From Haloarcula halophila (GTDB lineage: Archaea; Halobacteriota; Halobacteria; Halobacteriales; Haloarculaceae), in NCBI RefSeq assembly GCF_029278565.1, contig NZ_CP119560.1, positions 310,001-374,000 of the forward strand: DNA of 64,000 nt. The letters run 5' to 3'. The notes beneath the pieces were generated by a model. It was not told where the DNA came from and did not search any database. It was given only the letters and a program-made list of their open reading frames with translations. Position numbers and translations under genes: made by a program. This document shows positions 8,160 through 16,253 of the stretch, in pieces (positions within the stretch are counted from its first letter, which is position 1; each line of letters opens with the position of its first letter).

Positions 8160-8196
8160 TAGTCAGACGGTATAGCTATACAGATTAGCTATACAG
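8160..8196. promoter_or_regulatory. parA upstream repeat: TATAGCTATA palindrome and partial copy, candidate operator/parS
   Basis: TAGTCAGACGGTATAGCTAT starts at 8160 and matches the downstream 22-bp repeats. It ends in the perfect 10-bp palindrome TATAGCTATA (8171-8180). A second TTAGCTATAC core follows at 8185-8194, 13 bp away. The site sits immediately upstream of the parA TATA region on the minus strand, suitable for autoregulation and/or for partition-complex assembly. Confidence 0.55.
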
Positions 8197-8561
8197 TCTC
8201 GCGGATTCGACTGTCGCCGAAGTACTGGACAGTCTGCGAAACTCGCACCCACGTCGTCGGGACGAACCGTGTGGAATCACGATCGGCAGCGTCCTCTCTA
8301 CTACTGGCTTCGGGTACTCGGCGTCCGTTACGCTCATCCCACCGGAAAGGTGTGAAAACCGCTCACGATGGGGCAGCCCCGTCGAAAACAAACGTAGCCC
8401 TCGGCCCGCATTACAATCGTAAACCACATCTCGATATACCCATCTCACTCGGTGTCACAGAAGTAGATGCGATCTCTGATGACAGTGTCTTCGCAAAAAC
8501 TGAACCACCATCTATCTTCGGTGGACGCAATAACCGTCGGATGCGGTTTCAGCGGTCATGA
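8197..8561. other. Intergenic stretch upstream of parA, no gene seen
   Basis: No frame on either strand shows haloarchaeal coding character and no promoter or repeat beyond the parA site was recognised. It leads directly into the decayed binding-protein fragment that starts at about 8562, so some of it may be further decayed sequence. Confidence 0.4.
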
Positions 8562-8861
8562 GACACCGACGACGGACGGACCGTCACGCTCGACTCCGGA
8601 CTGTTCCTCGAAGCGAACCCGGATGTCCTGATCGTTCTCGTTCCGAGGGCAGGGTCTTTCGACCGAGAGAAAATTCGACCAGGGCTTGCAAACGACGAGA
8701 TCGCCCATGAGATCACCGATGTACAGGAAGGCCAGATGTATGTACAGGGTGTGCGGCGACAGGGGCCGATATTGAATCGCTTCCAGTCGGAGATGGCCGC
8801 AAGGCAGCCCTCCCCCGATCAATTCGGAGAGGAGCCCGGCTCGGTCAACGGGGAGTTCTAA
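8562..8861 (+). pseudogene. C-terminal remnant of an iron-type ABC substrate-binding protein
   Basis: An open stretch of about 99 codons without a proper start encodes recognisable pieces of the TroA/FepB-type binding proteins found intact elsewhere in this window. TVTLDSGLFLEANPDVLIVL corresponds to ITVDFEGLLEYDPDVIIF of the intact protein at 11955-13184. QGPILNRFQSEMAARQPSPD corresponds to QGPIINMFQTEMAAKQLYPD. Intervening sequence (the DHPVGSEVTAV segment) is mostly lost and the usual C-terminal 'LFDRxRxADIV' tail is missing, with a stop at 8859. The N-terminal two thirds, signal peptide and iron box are absent. This is best explained as a decayed paralogue. Confidence 0.75.
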
Positions 8862-8941
8862 CGACGGACCCTTTACAGGGCTGTTCACAAACAACAATAT
8901 CGAGGCTGTTAAGTCAGATATCTTCCATATATCTAGCACCG

Positions 8942-10816
8942 ATGCCCTCCACTCCGGTTGCTCGTACTGAATACCGCCGCTATCTTCGCGGGAAGACACC
9001 GTGGATCGTCGGCGTCTGTTTCGTTCTTCTGTCCCGGTTGACGACCCCTCCGGGTTCTGAAGAAATCGAAATACTGACGGATGCAGTGGTATTGGCGAAC
9101 GCTCAAGTCGCTGTCGCAGTAATCGTTCCGTTCGCAGCTACTGCGCTCGGGTTCCGCGCGATAATCCAGGAACGTGAAGCCGGAACCGCACGGATCCTCC
9201 TCGGGACGAAACTTACACGGCGTCGGTTCGTGCTCGAAATGGTTCTCGGACGTGGACTGGCCCTTCTCGTACCGATTCTCGGTGGAACCATCCTGGTAGT
9301 CGGCTACGATGCCGTTCAGTACGGTCGCTTCTCGGTAACGTTACTGGCTGGATTCCTCGGCCTCTCGACGGTATACGTATTCGCGTGGACGGGGATACTA
9401 GTTGGCCTCTCCGCTGCGGGTTCGTCAACGACCCGTGCGGTCATTGCCGGATCTGTCGTGACGATTTCGTTCGCATTCTGGGACAACGTGACTCTCGCGT
9501 TTCTGTGGCAGATCGCAACCGGATCACCGCCCGGGAATCAGATGGCGTATCCAACCGTGTTCGCGATTGCCGAATGGGTCTCACCGATGAGCGCGTACAA
9601 CGTCCTCACGAACTGGCTGTTCGGTGTTCCGGTGGGACCTGACCGCGCTGTTACCCAGGTTTCCGATGCGATCAGTGAAACAGGACGGTTCACGCCGACA
9701 GCCGCTCCCATACCTGCATGGTGTGGGGTTGGCTTCCTCCTCGTGTGGCCCGTCGTGTCGCTGCTTGGGGGAACAGCGATGCTCCGACGGGCCGACATCA
9801 CTCCCAGTGGTGGGACGGGAGTGTTTGGAACGCTTGTAGACCACTGTCCATCGGTACCCTGGTTCAGTGGTCATCGGTTCCGAAGCACGACCGGACGTGA
9901 CGGGGTCGTCGATGCACTCCCGGGGTCGTGGCAGCCGCTTGCTCGCCGTGAGTTCTCCCGTCTCGTCCGGACATCCCTCGTCTGGGTCGTTGGTCTCCTC
10001 GTTCTCGTTGCTGGTGTCGCCAGTCTCTCACCGGATAGATACGTTCAGGCTGCACTCGGTCCGCGCGTTCCGCTTGCTGCGCTCCAGACTCCGCTGGGCT
10101 TTCTGGGCGGTTTCGGCGTCCTCTTTGGAACGTTCCGTGCAGTCATACGTGAACGTACCACAGGTTCCATCCGGCTGACCGCTGGAACCGGCGTATCACG
10201 GACAGCTACCCTCGTTGGGCTCGTTGTCGGACGAGCCAGCGCGTTCGCCGTGCCGATTGTCGCTGCTGTGTTTCTCACCTGTCTCGTCGCCGTCCCTCAA
10301 TACGGGGTTGTGCCACTCACCACGTTTGCTGGCTTTCTCGTGTTCACGCTCGTATTCGTGGTGGGGATGGCCGCCCTGGGGGTCACGGTATCCACCATCG
10401 TCCGGAGCCAGTCGGTCGCTGGCGTCACGGTCCTGCTCTTCGCTGTCGTCCACGTCGCGTGGTACTCCCTTTCGAACACGATCTACGGTACACTCACGGG
10501 CACCTCCGTAACTGGATTCGCTCCGCCGGAGAACCCGACATACCTCTTCGTACGCTGGTTGCCCCCGTTGCAGTTGTTCAACGTCGTGACCAACGCCATT
10601 ATCGGCGTTCCGAACTCAGCGGGATCTGCCACTGGTGTGATCAGCGAGCTTCAGCCGAATTACTTCTCGAATATCGTCGTCGTACGGATCGATTACGGTG
10701 TTGACGTTCCAGCGTGGTACCTTCACCCGGGGGTGTCGGGTATCCAGCTGGGACTCTGGTTTGTGCTCCCCTTCGGGCTCGCACTGCTGTTGTATCGATA
10801 CCGGAGTATCGACTAA
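8942..10816 (+). CDS. ABC-2 type export permease with duplicated membrane domain
   Basis: This 624-residue integral membrane protein consists of two homologous halves (about residues 1-300 and 325-624). Each half starts with a basic segment (RTEYRRYLRGKTPW; LARREFSRLVRTSLVW). Each then carries an amphipathic coupling region (FRAIIQEREAGTARILLGT; FRAVIRERTTGSIRLTAGT), a block of hydrophobic helices, and an extracytoplasmic loop ending in a Trp/Pro-rich sequence (SPMSAYNVLTNWLFGVP; PPLQLFNVVTNAIIGVP). This is the NosY/ABC-2 layout, doubled so that one chain could serve as the full pore. It is tail-to-tail with the ATPase gene at 10813-11721, overlapping by 4 nt, and presumably works with it. 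The transported substrate is unknown. Confidence 0.88.
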   Translation: MPSTPVARTEYRRYLRGKTPWIVGVCFVLLSRLTTPPGSEEIEILTDAVVLANAQVAVAVIVPFAATALGFRAIIQEREAGTARILLGTKLTRRRFVLEMVLGRGLALLVPILGGTILVVGYDAVQYGRFSVTLLAGFLGLSTVYVFAWTGILVGLSAAGSSTTRAVIAGSVVTISFAFWDNVTLAFLWQIATGSPPGNQMAYPTVFAIAEWVSPMSAYNVLTNWLFGVPVGPDRAVTQVSDAISETGRFTPTAAPIPAWCGVGFLLVWPVVSLLGGTAMLRRADITPSGGTGVFGTLVDHCPSVPWFSGHRFRSTTGRDGVVDALPGSWQPLARREFSRLVRTSLVWVVGLLVLVAGVASLSPDRYVQAALGPRVPLAALQTPLGFLGGFGVLFGTFRAVIRERTTGSIRLTAGTGVSRTATLVGLVVGRASAFAVPIVAAVFLTCLVAVPQYGVVPLTTFAGFLVFTLVFVVGMAALGVTVSTIVRSQSVAGVTVLLFAVVHVAWYSLSNTIYGTLTGTSVTGFAPPENPTYLFVRWLPPLQLFNVVTNAIIGVPNSAGSATGVISELQPNYFSNIVVVRIDYGVDVPAWYLHPGVSGIQLGLWFVLPFGLALLLYRYRSID

Positions 10817-11721
10817 TCCGTATTGGTGGTCGCCAGTTCGACGAACGCGTCCTCGATCGTCCCCGCTTCACTGTCAAACGACCGGATCGTCGCCCCTGTA
10901 CTGTCGAGTGCATCCAAGACACGATAGCGAACGTCACGAGGACAGGTTACGATAACGTGTCCATCCTCACGGGAGAGACGTTCGACCCCGTCTAACTCTC
11001 TGATCGCCTGTACCGCGGTATCGTCGGCGTCGGTCTCGATTCGCAGGTGCGTTTCGACGCCAGCCATCTCTCGGAGTTCCGTCGGTGTTCCCTCAGCGAT
11101 AAGCCGTCCCTGGGAAAGTAAGCCGACGCGGTCACAGACGCGCTCTACTTGATCGAGGACGTGGCTGGAGAAAAAGACGGTCGCTCCACGGTCGCGTTCA
11201 GCAGCGACGACCTCCCGGACGAGACGCACTCCGTACGGATCGAGTCCGGAGAACGGCTCATCGAGAATCAGCAGTTCCGGATCGCCTGCGATCGCCATCG
11301 CAAGACCGAGTCGTTGACGCATCCCTTTCGAATAGCCACCGGCGCGCTGGTCGATCGCATCGTCGAGACCAACGCGATCGAGCACCGTTTCGGGGTCACC
11401 AGTTGCATCGTTCGCATCGAGGATGTATTCGACGTGTTCACGCCCTGTAAGAGTAGTATACACGCCGAACTGATCGGGGAGGATACCAGTTTGCGCGTGA
11501 ATCGGACTGGCTTTTTGCCGAGCGTCCATCCCGAGAACGGTCGCAGTTCCCGCTGTCGGTCGGGTATAATCCATCAGCATGTCGATCGTCGTGGATTTTC
11601 CAGCGCCGTTGGGTCCCAAGAACCCATACACTTCACCCTCCCGGACAGTGAGATCGAGGTCAGCAACGGCGGAACTGCCGTTATAGCGCTTTGTGAGCCC
11701 TGTCGTCTCGATTGCAGTCAT
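10813..11721 (-). CDS. ABC transporter ATP-binding protein (ABC-2 exporter type)
   Basis: This is a 302-residue nucleotide-binding subunit. Walker A is GPNGAGKST (residues about 35-43), the Q-loop lies near TGILPDQFGVY, the signature is YSKGMRQR, Walker B is LLILDEPFSGLDP and the switch His is in FFSSHVLDQVERVCD. The C-terminal 80 residues (after the GLLSQGRLIAEGTPTEL segment) form the small regulatory domain common in CcmA/NatA/NosF-type ATPases. Its stop codon overlaps the stop region of the duplicated permease on the other strand. The pair is therefore convergent rather than co-transcribed, which is unusual for partners. Confidence 0.92.
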   Translation of the reverse strand: MTAIETTGLTKRYNGSSAVADLDLTVREGEVYGFLGPNGAGKSTTIDMLMDYTRPTAGTATVLGMDARQKASPIHAQTGILPDQFGVYTTLTGREHVEYILDANDATGDPETVLDRVGLDDAIDQRAGGYSKGMRQRLGLAMAIAGDPELLILDEPFSGLDPYGVRLVREVVAAERDRGATVFFSSHVLDQVERVCDRVGLLSQGRLIAEGTPTELREMAGVETHLRIETDADDTAVQAIRELDGVERLSREDGHVIVTCPRDVRYRVLDALDSTGATIRSFDSEAGTIEDAFVELATTNTD

Positions 11722-11935
11722 CGTGAGTTCACCCAGCCATGGAGGAGCGTTACTACAGGGACAGGTACGTCGAGGACCATATCCGAACGTCGCTGAATAC
11801 GTCTAAAAATATTGGGGAGTAGCCGCCTATTCTCTACTATTTCGTCGAAGACGCCCGACGGGAACGTGACTGTCCGGATTCGATCGCCGATTACTGTCTC
11901 TCTGCCAGCCTAGAAATCGGCAGGGTTATATTGTT

Positions 11936-11950
11936 TTAGGTTGGCCTTAA
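11936..11950 (+). promoter_or_regulatory. Iron box (DtxR/IdeR-like palindrome) of the first binding-protein gene
   Basis: TTAGGTTGGCCTTAA resembles the DtxR-family operator (TTAGG...CCTAA) with one extra base in the right arm. It ends 4 nt before the ATG at 11955 and directly follows a TATA candidate (GGTTATATTG). The same element at the same spacing precedes three other binding-protein genes in the window. Iron-dependent repression is inferred from known DtxR/Idr biology. Confidence 0.75.
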
Positions 11951-11954
11951 ACTC

Positions 11955-13184
11955 ATGCCGAGAGACGAGACGGAACGAGGTGCGCCGACGCGCAGGGAGT
12001 ACGTGAAGTACAGCGGGGCAATCGTCGGAGGAGGATTGCTCGCAGGATGTACGGACCAATCCGAGTCCGGATCGACAACGGAGTCTACGAGCACGTCCAC
12101 GGAGGAGCGGTCTTACACAGCTACGATGCCGCCGGTTGGTGAACTCACGCTCGATACCCCTCCCTCCTCGTGGGTCGGCGGTCTCGGGTTCACTGCGGAC
12201 GTGTTGACCGCACTCGGCCAGGCCGACGGTGCTGTCGGTATGGCCGACCCTCGGTTCTGGTATCAAGGGTTCTACGACTTCCTCGACGGCGTGACGGCAC
12301 CCGAGAAAGCGGACCTCACCCAATTTACGACGCCGGAACGTGATACCGATCTCGAGGTACTGTACGAATTAGACCCGGATCTGCTGGCTGTCGACCCGAA
12401 CCCCCTCATCTCGATCTACGGGCTCGAAAAGGGGGAAGCCGAGGAGATTCGAGAGAACGTCGCACCCTGGTTCGGGAACGAGAGTCGACGAAAGCGCTTC
12501 GACGGGTGGACCTACTGGCCGGTCGGTGAGCCGTATCCCTATCTCTCCCTTCCCGAATACATTCCGAAGTACGCCGAGTTGTTCGGTGAACCGCGACGCG
12601 GCGAAGCACTGCTCTCACTCTACGAACCGTTCATCGAGGACGTTCGCTCGCGCGTTCCGCCGGAAGAGGAGCGTCGATCCCTGGCGCTGGTGAACGGACG
12701 ATACAACCCCGAGAACCGCGATGGTTGGGTCGTCTATAACCCGAAATCGGAGATCGAACGGACGTGGGGGAAGAAACAATACCGTGATCTGAACGTCGTC
12801 GACGCGTTCGCGGGCGCGTACGACGGCCAATCCTCTATCACGGTTGACTTTGAGGGACTGTTGGAGTACGATCCGGACGTCATCATCTTCAATTTCGGAA
12901 TCACGTATCGGGACTTCCAAGGCGAAAACCTGATCCGGAAACAGCGAGCGCTCCTCCAGGACCATCCAGTCGGCAGCGAGGTGACTGCAGTCGAAAACGA
13001 CGACCTCTACGTCGGTGGCACCCCGTATCAGGGTCCGATTATCAACATGTTCCAGACGGAGATGGCCGCAAAGCAGCTCTACCCCGACGAATTTGGGGCG
13101 TATCCCGGCTACGGCGAACTCTCGGGGAGTGAGCAGTTGTTCGATCGGAAGCGGCTCGCAGACATCGTCACCGGAAACTTCTGA
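11955..13184 (+). CDS. Iron/siderophore-type ABC substrate-binding lipoprotein (solo copy 1)
   Basis: This 409-residue exported binding protein of the TroA/FepB (COG0614-like) fold is expected to sit outside the membrane and hand ferric-siderophore or another iron chelate to a FecCD-type permease. It has a twin-arginine signal TRREYVKYSG, a lipobox LLAGC (Cys about 33) and a Ser/Thr-rich linker. The mature domain contains VDFEGLLEYDPDVIIF, DHPVGSEVTAVENDDLYVGG and YQGPIINMFQTEMAAKQLYP. No permease or ATPase for iron is adjacent, so it probably shares the complete transporter at 30465-32473. An iron box overlaps its promoter. Ligand identity is not determinable. Confidence 0.9.
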   Translation: MPRDETERGAPTRREYVKYSGAIVGGGLLAGCTDQSESGSTTESTSTSTEERSYTATMPPVGELTLDTPPSSWVGGLGFTADVLTALGQADGAVGMADPRFWYQGFYDFLDGVTAPEKADLTQFTTPERDTDLEVLYELDPDLLAVDPNPLISIYGLEKGEAEEIRENVAPWFGNESRRKRFDGWTYWPVGEPYPYLSLPEYIPKYAELFGEPRRGEALLSLYEPFIEDVRSRVPPEEERRSLALVNGRYNPENRDGWVVYNPKSEIERTWGKKQYRDLNVVDAFAGAYDGQSSITVDFEGLLEYDPDVIIFNFGITYRDFQGENLIRKQRALLQDHPVGSEVTAVENDDLYVGGTPYQGPIINMFQTEMAAKQLYPDEFGAYPGYGELSGSEQLFDRKRLADIVTGNF

Positions 13185-13326
13185 CGGTGAGTCCCGTCTA
13201 GATAGGCAACAGAACGCGATACGAGAGCCGGAGGATGCTTTTCACCTCGGGCTCTCTCGCGGCTTTGTGTCACGACCCACGTCGGACCGACACTTCTTTT
13301 TTCACCGCGCCCACTCCAGGCTATCT

Positions 13327-13839
13327 ATGCCCTTGACTCCCTTTCATCTGGGTCCGGGACTGTTACTCGGGCTGCTCCTGTTCCGGTACGTCGATATGCC
13401 GACCGTCGTTCTCGGGAGCGTCCTCGTCGACTGGCGTGCAGCATTGGTCTTCGGTGGGGTGTGGCCCGGCCCGCGCCACGACTGGATGCATAGCTACCTG
13501 GGCAGTCTGGCCTTCGCCGTCGTCCTCGCCGGTGTGATTCTCCTCGTGCGTCCCTCGATAGCCGAGTACATGCGACGGGCGAAACTCCGCCAGCGGGTCT
13601 CGAAACGGACTGTCGTCCTCGGGGCGGTTTCGGCCGTCACCGTACACGTGACGATCGATGCCTTCCATCATCCGCTGATGGAGCCGTTCCTGCCGGCCGG
13701 TGGAAACCCACTGTACGGCCTCTTTACGACGAGCGAGATGCGACTGTTCACCGCGTTCTGTCTCTTTCTCGGGATGCAGCTATACGTGGCCCATCTCGTC
13801 GACGGCGTCGGCTTCTCGCTTTCCGGACCGACGGAGTAG
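13327..13839 (+). CDS. Membrane-bound metal-dependent hydrolase-like protein (DUF457/YdjM-type)
   Basis: This is a 170-residue polytopic protein. The N-terminal LTPFHLGPGLLLGLLL, the GSVLVDW segment, the HDWMHSYLGSL motif and the HVTIDAFHHPLMEPF motif place conserved His/Asp residues at helix ends, as in the YdjM/DUF457 membrane hydrolase group. Four to five helices are visible. ATG 13327 is preferred over longer in-frame starts because it begins the conserved region. A T-rich tract (CTTCTTTTTTC, about 13291-13301) lies upstream and may be the terminator of the preceding binding-protein gene or a promoter element. The biochemical activity of this family is not established. Confidence 0.78.
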   Translation: MPLTPFHLGPGLLLGLLLFRYVDMPTVVLGSVLVDWRAALVFGGVWPGPRHDWMHSYLGSLAFAVVLAGVILLVRPSIAEYMRRAKLRQRVSKRTVVLGAVSAVTVHVTIDAFHHPLMEPFLPAGGNPLYGLFTTSEMRLFTAFCLFLGMQLYVAHLVDGVGFSLSGPTE

Positions 13840-14040
13840 AGACACGCCAGCCGCTGGGTCCCGATGTGTACCACGGGATAACTGTCTGAACCTAGTGTTT
13901 AGCGCCGTCACAGTGACGGAACCGGCGCGTACGAGCAGTTCGAGCGTGGCGTGACTCTCCCCGATATCGTGACGAGGGCCGTGCCAACCGTGTCCGGACG
14001 ATCCCGTGAGGCATAAACGAGTGTCCCCCTTCGAGCCGGT

Positions 14041-14658
14041 ATGGACCCGGACGATGTCCGAGCGGATTGGGCCGATCGGTCGGGAAAGTACTCGCCGGAG
14101 TACTACGCCGACATCGGTCCCAACGAGGTGAGCGAGACGCTCACAGACGTGCTCGACCACTACGTCGGGACGGAGGCGACGATCTTAGAGATCGGGTGTG
14201 GCTCCGGCCGCCACCTCGCTGCCCTGTTGGAGCGGGGTTACGAGAACCTCTCCGGGATCGACATCAACGACGAGGCCTTCGAAGTGATGGCGGACCAGTA
14301 TCCGACACTCCACGACCGGGGCACCTTCCACGTCGGAGCCATCGAAGGGCTTGTTTCGGAGTTCGACACCGACGCGTTCGACGTCGTCTACACCGTCGAG
14401 ACCCTCCAGCACATCCATCCGGACGACGAGTGGGTGTTCGAGGAGATCGCCAGGATCGCGGGTGACATCCTCATCACCGCTGAAAACGAGGGCAACAGCC
14501 CACAGCGGGGCCGCGGAGAGACGGCCGTGAGTCAGGTCGACGACGAGTTCCCGCTCTATCACCGCAACTGGAAGACGATCTTCACGGAGCTCAGGTTCGC
14601 ACAGTTGATCCGGGAGCCGACGAAGAGAGACACGATACGAGTCTTTCGGACCGTTTGA
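14041..14658 (+). CDS. SAM-dependent class I methyltransferase
   Basis: This 205-residue protein has a Rossmann-fold methyltransferase core. Motif I is ILEIGCGSGRHLAALLERG (about residues 43-61), then motif II LSGIDINDEAFEVM, and motif IV/post-I around FDVVYTVETLQHIHP. It starts at ATG 14041 with a short acidic leader (MDPDDVRADWADRSG) containing a YSPEYYADIGP-like segment. It is the size of small-molecule methyltransferases (UbiE/Tam-like). Neighbours (a membrane protein upstream and a P450 downstream) do not form an obvious pathway, so the substrate is unknown. Confidence 0.88.
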   Translation: MDPDDVRADWADRSGKYSPEYYADIGPNEVSETLTDVLDHYVGTEATILEIGCGSGRHLAALLERGYENLSGIDINDEAFEVMADQYPTLHDRGTFHVGAIEGLVSEFDTDAFDVVYTVETLQHIHPDDEWVFEEIARIAGDILITAENEGNSPQRGRGETAVSQVDDEFPLYHRNWKTIFTELRFAQLIREPTKRDTIRVFRTV

Positions 14659-14768
14659 TCCATCGCACCGATCGAACGAGGGTAGAGCGATCTGTTTCGA
14701 CCCCCCGAGCTGCATCTGTGGGGCTCCAACAGCACGCTGATAAGCCCCGCGGCGGTGTGGACACGTAG

Positions 14769-16082
14769 ATGCCCCGAGAGACTGCACCGCCGCCGTCACC
14801 GGCGGGGCACCCAGTCGTCGGCCACGCGCCGGCGTTCGCGAGGGATCCGTTCGGCTTCGTCAGCGACGCGGTCGAGTCGGTCGGCGGGCGGTTCGTCATG
14901 AACCTCCTCGGTCGCGAGATCTACGTCCTCGCCGACCCCACGGACATCGAGACCGCGTTACTGGACCGGGAGTCGTTCGCGAAACTGGAGGACTTCCGGA
15001 TCGCGTTCGGCGACGCGTTGCTCTCCGTCGAGGGTGAGCAGTGGCGACGCCAGCGCCACGCGATGGAGGGGTTTTTCAGCCCACAGCGGATCCGCGACCA
15101 CGCCGACACCATCCGGGAGGTGACCGAACGCCACACCGACGCCTGGGAGCCCGGCCAGCGGATCGAACTCGACAGCGAGATGCGCCAGCTCGCCCTGGAG
15201 AACCTTTTCGAGGTAGTCCTGGGCCACTCGCTGTCCGACGAGGAGTTCGACGAACTGGCGACGGCCGCACACGCACTCAACCTGTGGTTCAAACCGAGGT
15301 CGTGGGTGCTCCCACACTGGGTCCCGACGCCCGCCCGCTACCGGTTCCGGCAGGGAGCCGCCGAGCTACGGTCGTGGGCGGAGTCGCTGCTCTCCCGGAC
15401 TGGCCCGGGACCGGCCGACGAGAGTCTGCTGTCGGCGCTGGTGGCCCTTCGCGACGATCCGTCGACGGCGTTCGACCAGGAAGAGATACTCGATCAGGTC
15501 GTCGGGATGCTGTTTGCCGGCCACGAGACGACCGCCCTGGCGATGACCTACGCGCTCCACCAACTCGGACGGAACGGTGACGTTGCCGAACGGGTGGCCC
15601 GGGAGATCGACGACGCGGTCGAGGGGACTCCCGCGCTCTCGACAGTCCGGGACCTGTCCGTTCTCGACGACGTGATCGACGAGACACTCCGGCTGTTCCC
15701 GCCGGTGCATGCAATCCCTCGGGTGACGACCACCGAAGTGTCCCTGGGCGAACACACGATTCCACGGGACACGGAGGTCCTGCTGGCGGTCTGGAACCTT
15801 CATCGGGACGGCCGGTTCTACGACGACCCGGAGACGTTCCGGCCCGAACGCTGGGTCGATACTACACCCAGGGAGAGGGGCTACGAGTACGTCCCGTTCG
15901 GTGCCGGACCGCGGATCTGTATCGGCCGTCACTTCGCCCGACTGGAGATGAAACTCGCACTGGTGACGGTCCTGCGCCGCTACCGGATCGAGGCACCCGA
16001 ATCAGTCTCGGTCACGCCACAGATGACTTCACAGCCCAGTGGGACGGTACCCCTGAAACTACGGCCCCGCGAAGACGCGTAG
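14769..16082 (+). CDS. Cytochrome P450
   Basis: This 437-residue soluble haem-thiolate monooxygenase has the haem-binding loop FGAGPRICIGRHFARLEM with axial Cys384. It also has the ExxR motif (ETLRLFPP), the I-helix oxygen-activation motif AGHETTAL, and the FRPERW meander. There is no N-terminal membrane anchor. Archaeal P450s of this length resemble CYP102/CYP174-like class members, but no subfamily is assigned. No ferredoxin or ferredoxin reductase is adjacent, so the electron donor is elsewhere. It is flanked by a methyltransferase (110 bp upstream) and a membrane-sensor regulator. Substrate unknown. Confidence 0.93.
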   Translation: MPRETAPPPSPAGHPVVGHAPAFARDPFGFVSDAVESVGGRFVMNLLGREIYVLADPTDIETALLDRESFAKLEDFRIAFGDALLSVEGEQWRRQRHAMEGFFSPQRIRDHADTIREVTERHTDAWEPGQRIELDSEMRQLALENLFEVVLGHSLSDEEFDELATAAHALNLWFKPRSWVLPHWVPTPARYRFRQGAAELRSWAESLLSRTGPGPADESLLSALVALRDDPSTAFDQEEILDQVVGMLFAGHETTALAMTYALHQLGRNGDVAERVAREIDDAVEGTPALSTVRDLSVLDDVIDETLRLFPPVHAIPRVTTTEVSLGEHTIPRDTEVLLAVWNLHRDGRFYDDPETFRPERWVDTTPRERGYEYVPFGAGPRICIGRHFARLEMKLALVTVLRRYRIEAPESVSVTPQMTSQPSGTVPLKLRPREDA

Positions 16083-16253
16083 GAGGGTTCTCGCGGCGGT
16101 CCCTCGAGATGTAGGTAGGGGGAGACAGCTATCGATCGGCACGTCACCGATCCAGGAACAGATATCCCGAATGATAGGAAGACTATTCATTCTCGCTAGT
16201 GTACCCCGACCCACGGTAGCACGTCTACCACAACAGTTGTCACGGATACCACG

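Noticed and set aside
8556-8999. Minus-strand frame of 147 codons upstream of the ABC-2 permease
   Set aside because: It is the shadow of the plus-strand binding-protein remnant, whose frame aligns with intact paralogues.
12406-12618. Many open frames of 60-200 codons rich in Arg, Ser, Pro or Thr lying opposite or out of phase with real genes
   Set aside because: Their composition is the mirror of GC-rich haloarchaeal coding sequence; they lack acidic bias, recognisable motifs and promoters. This span is one example inside the binding-protein gene at 11955-13184.
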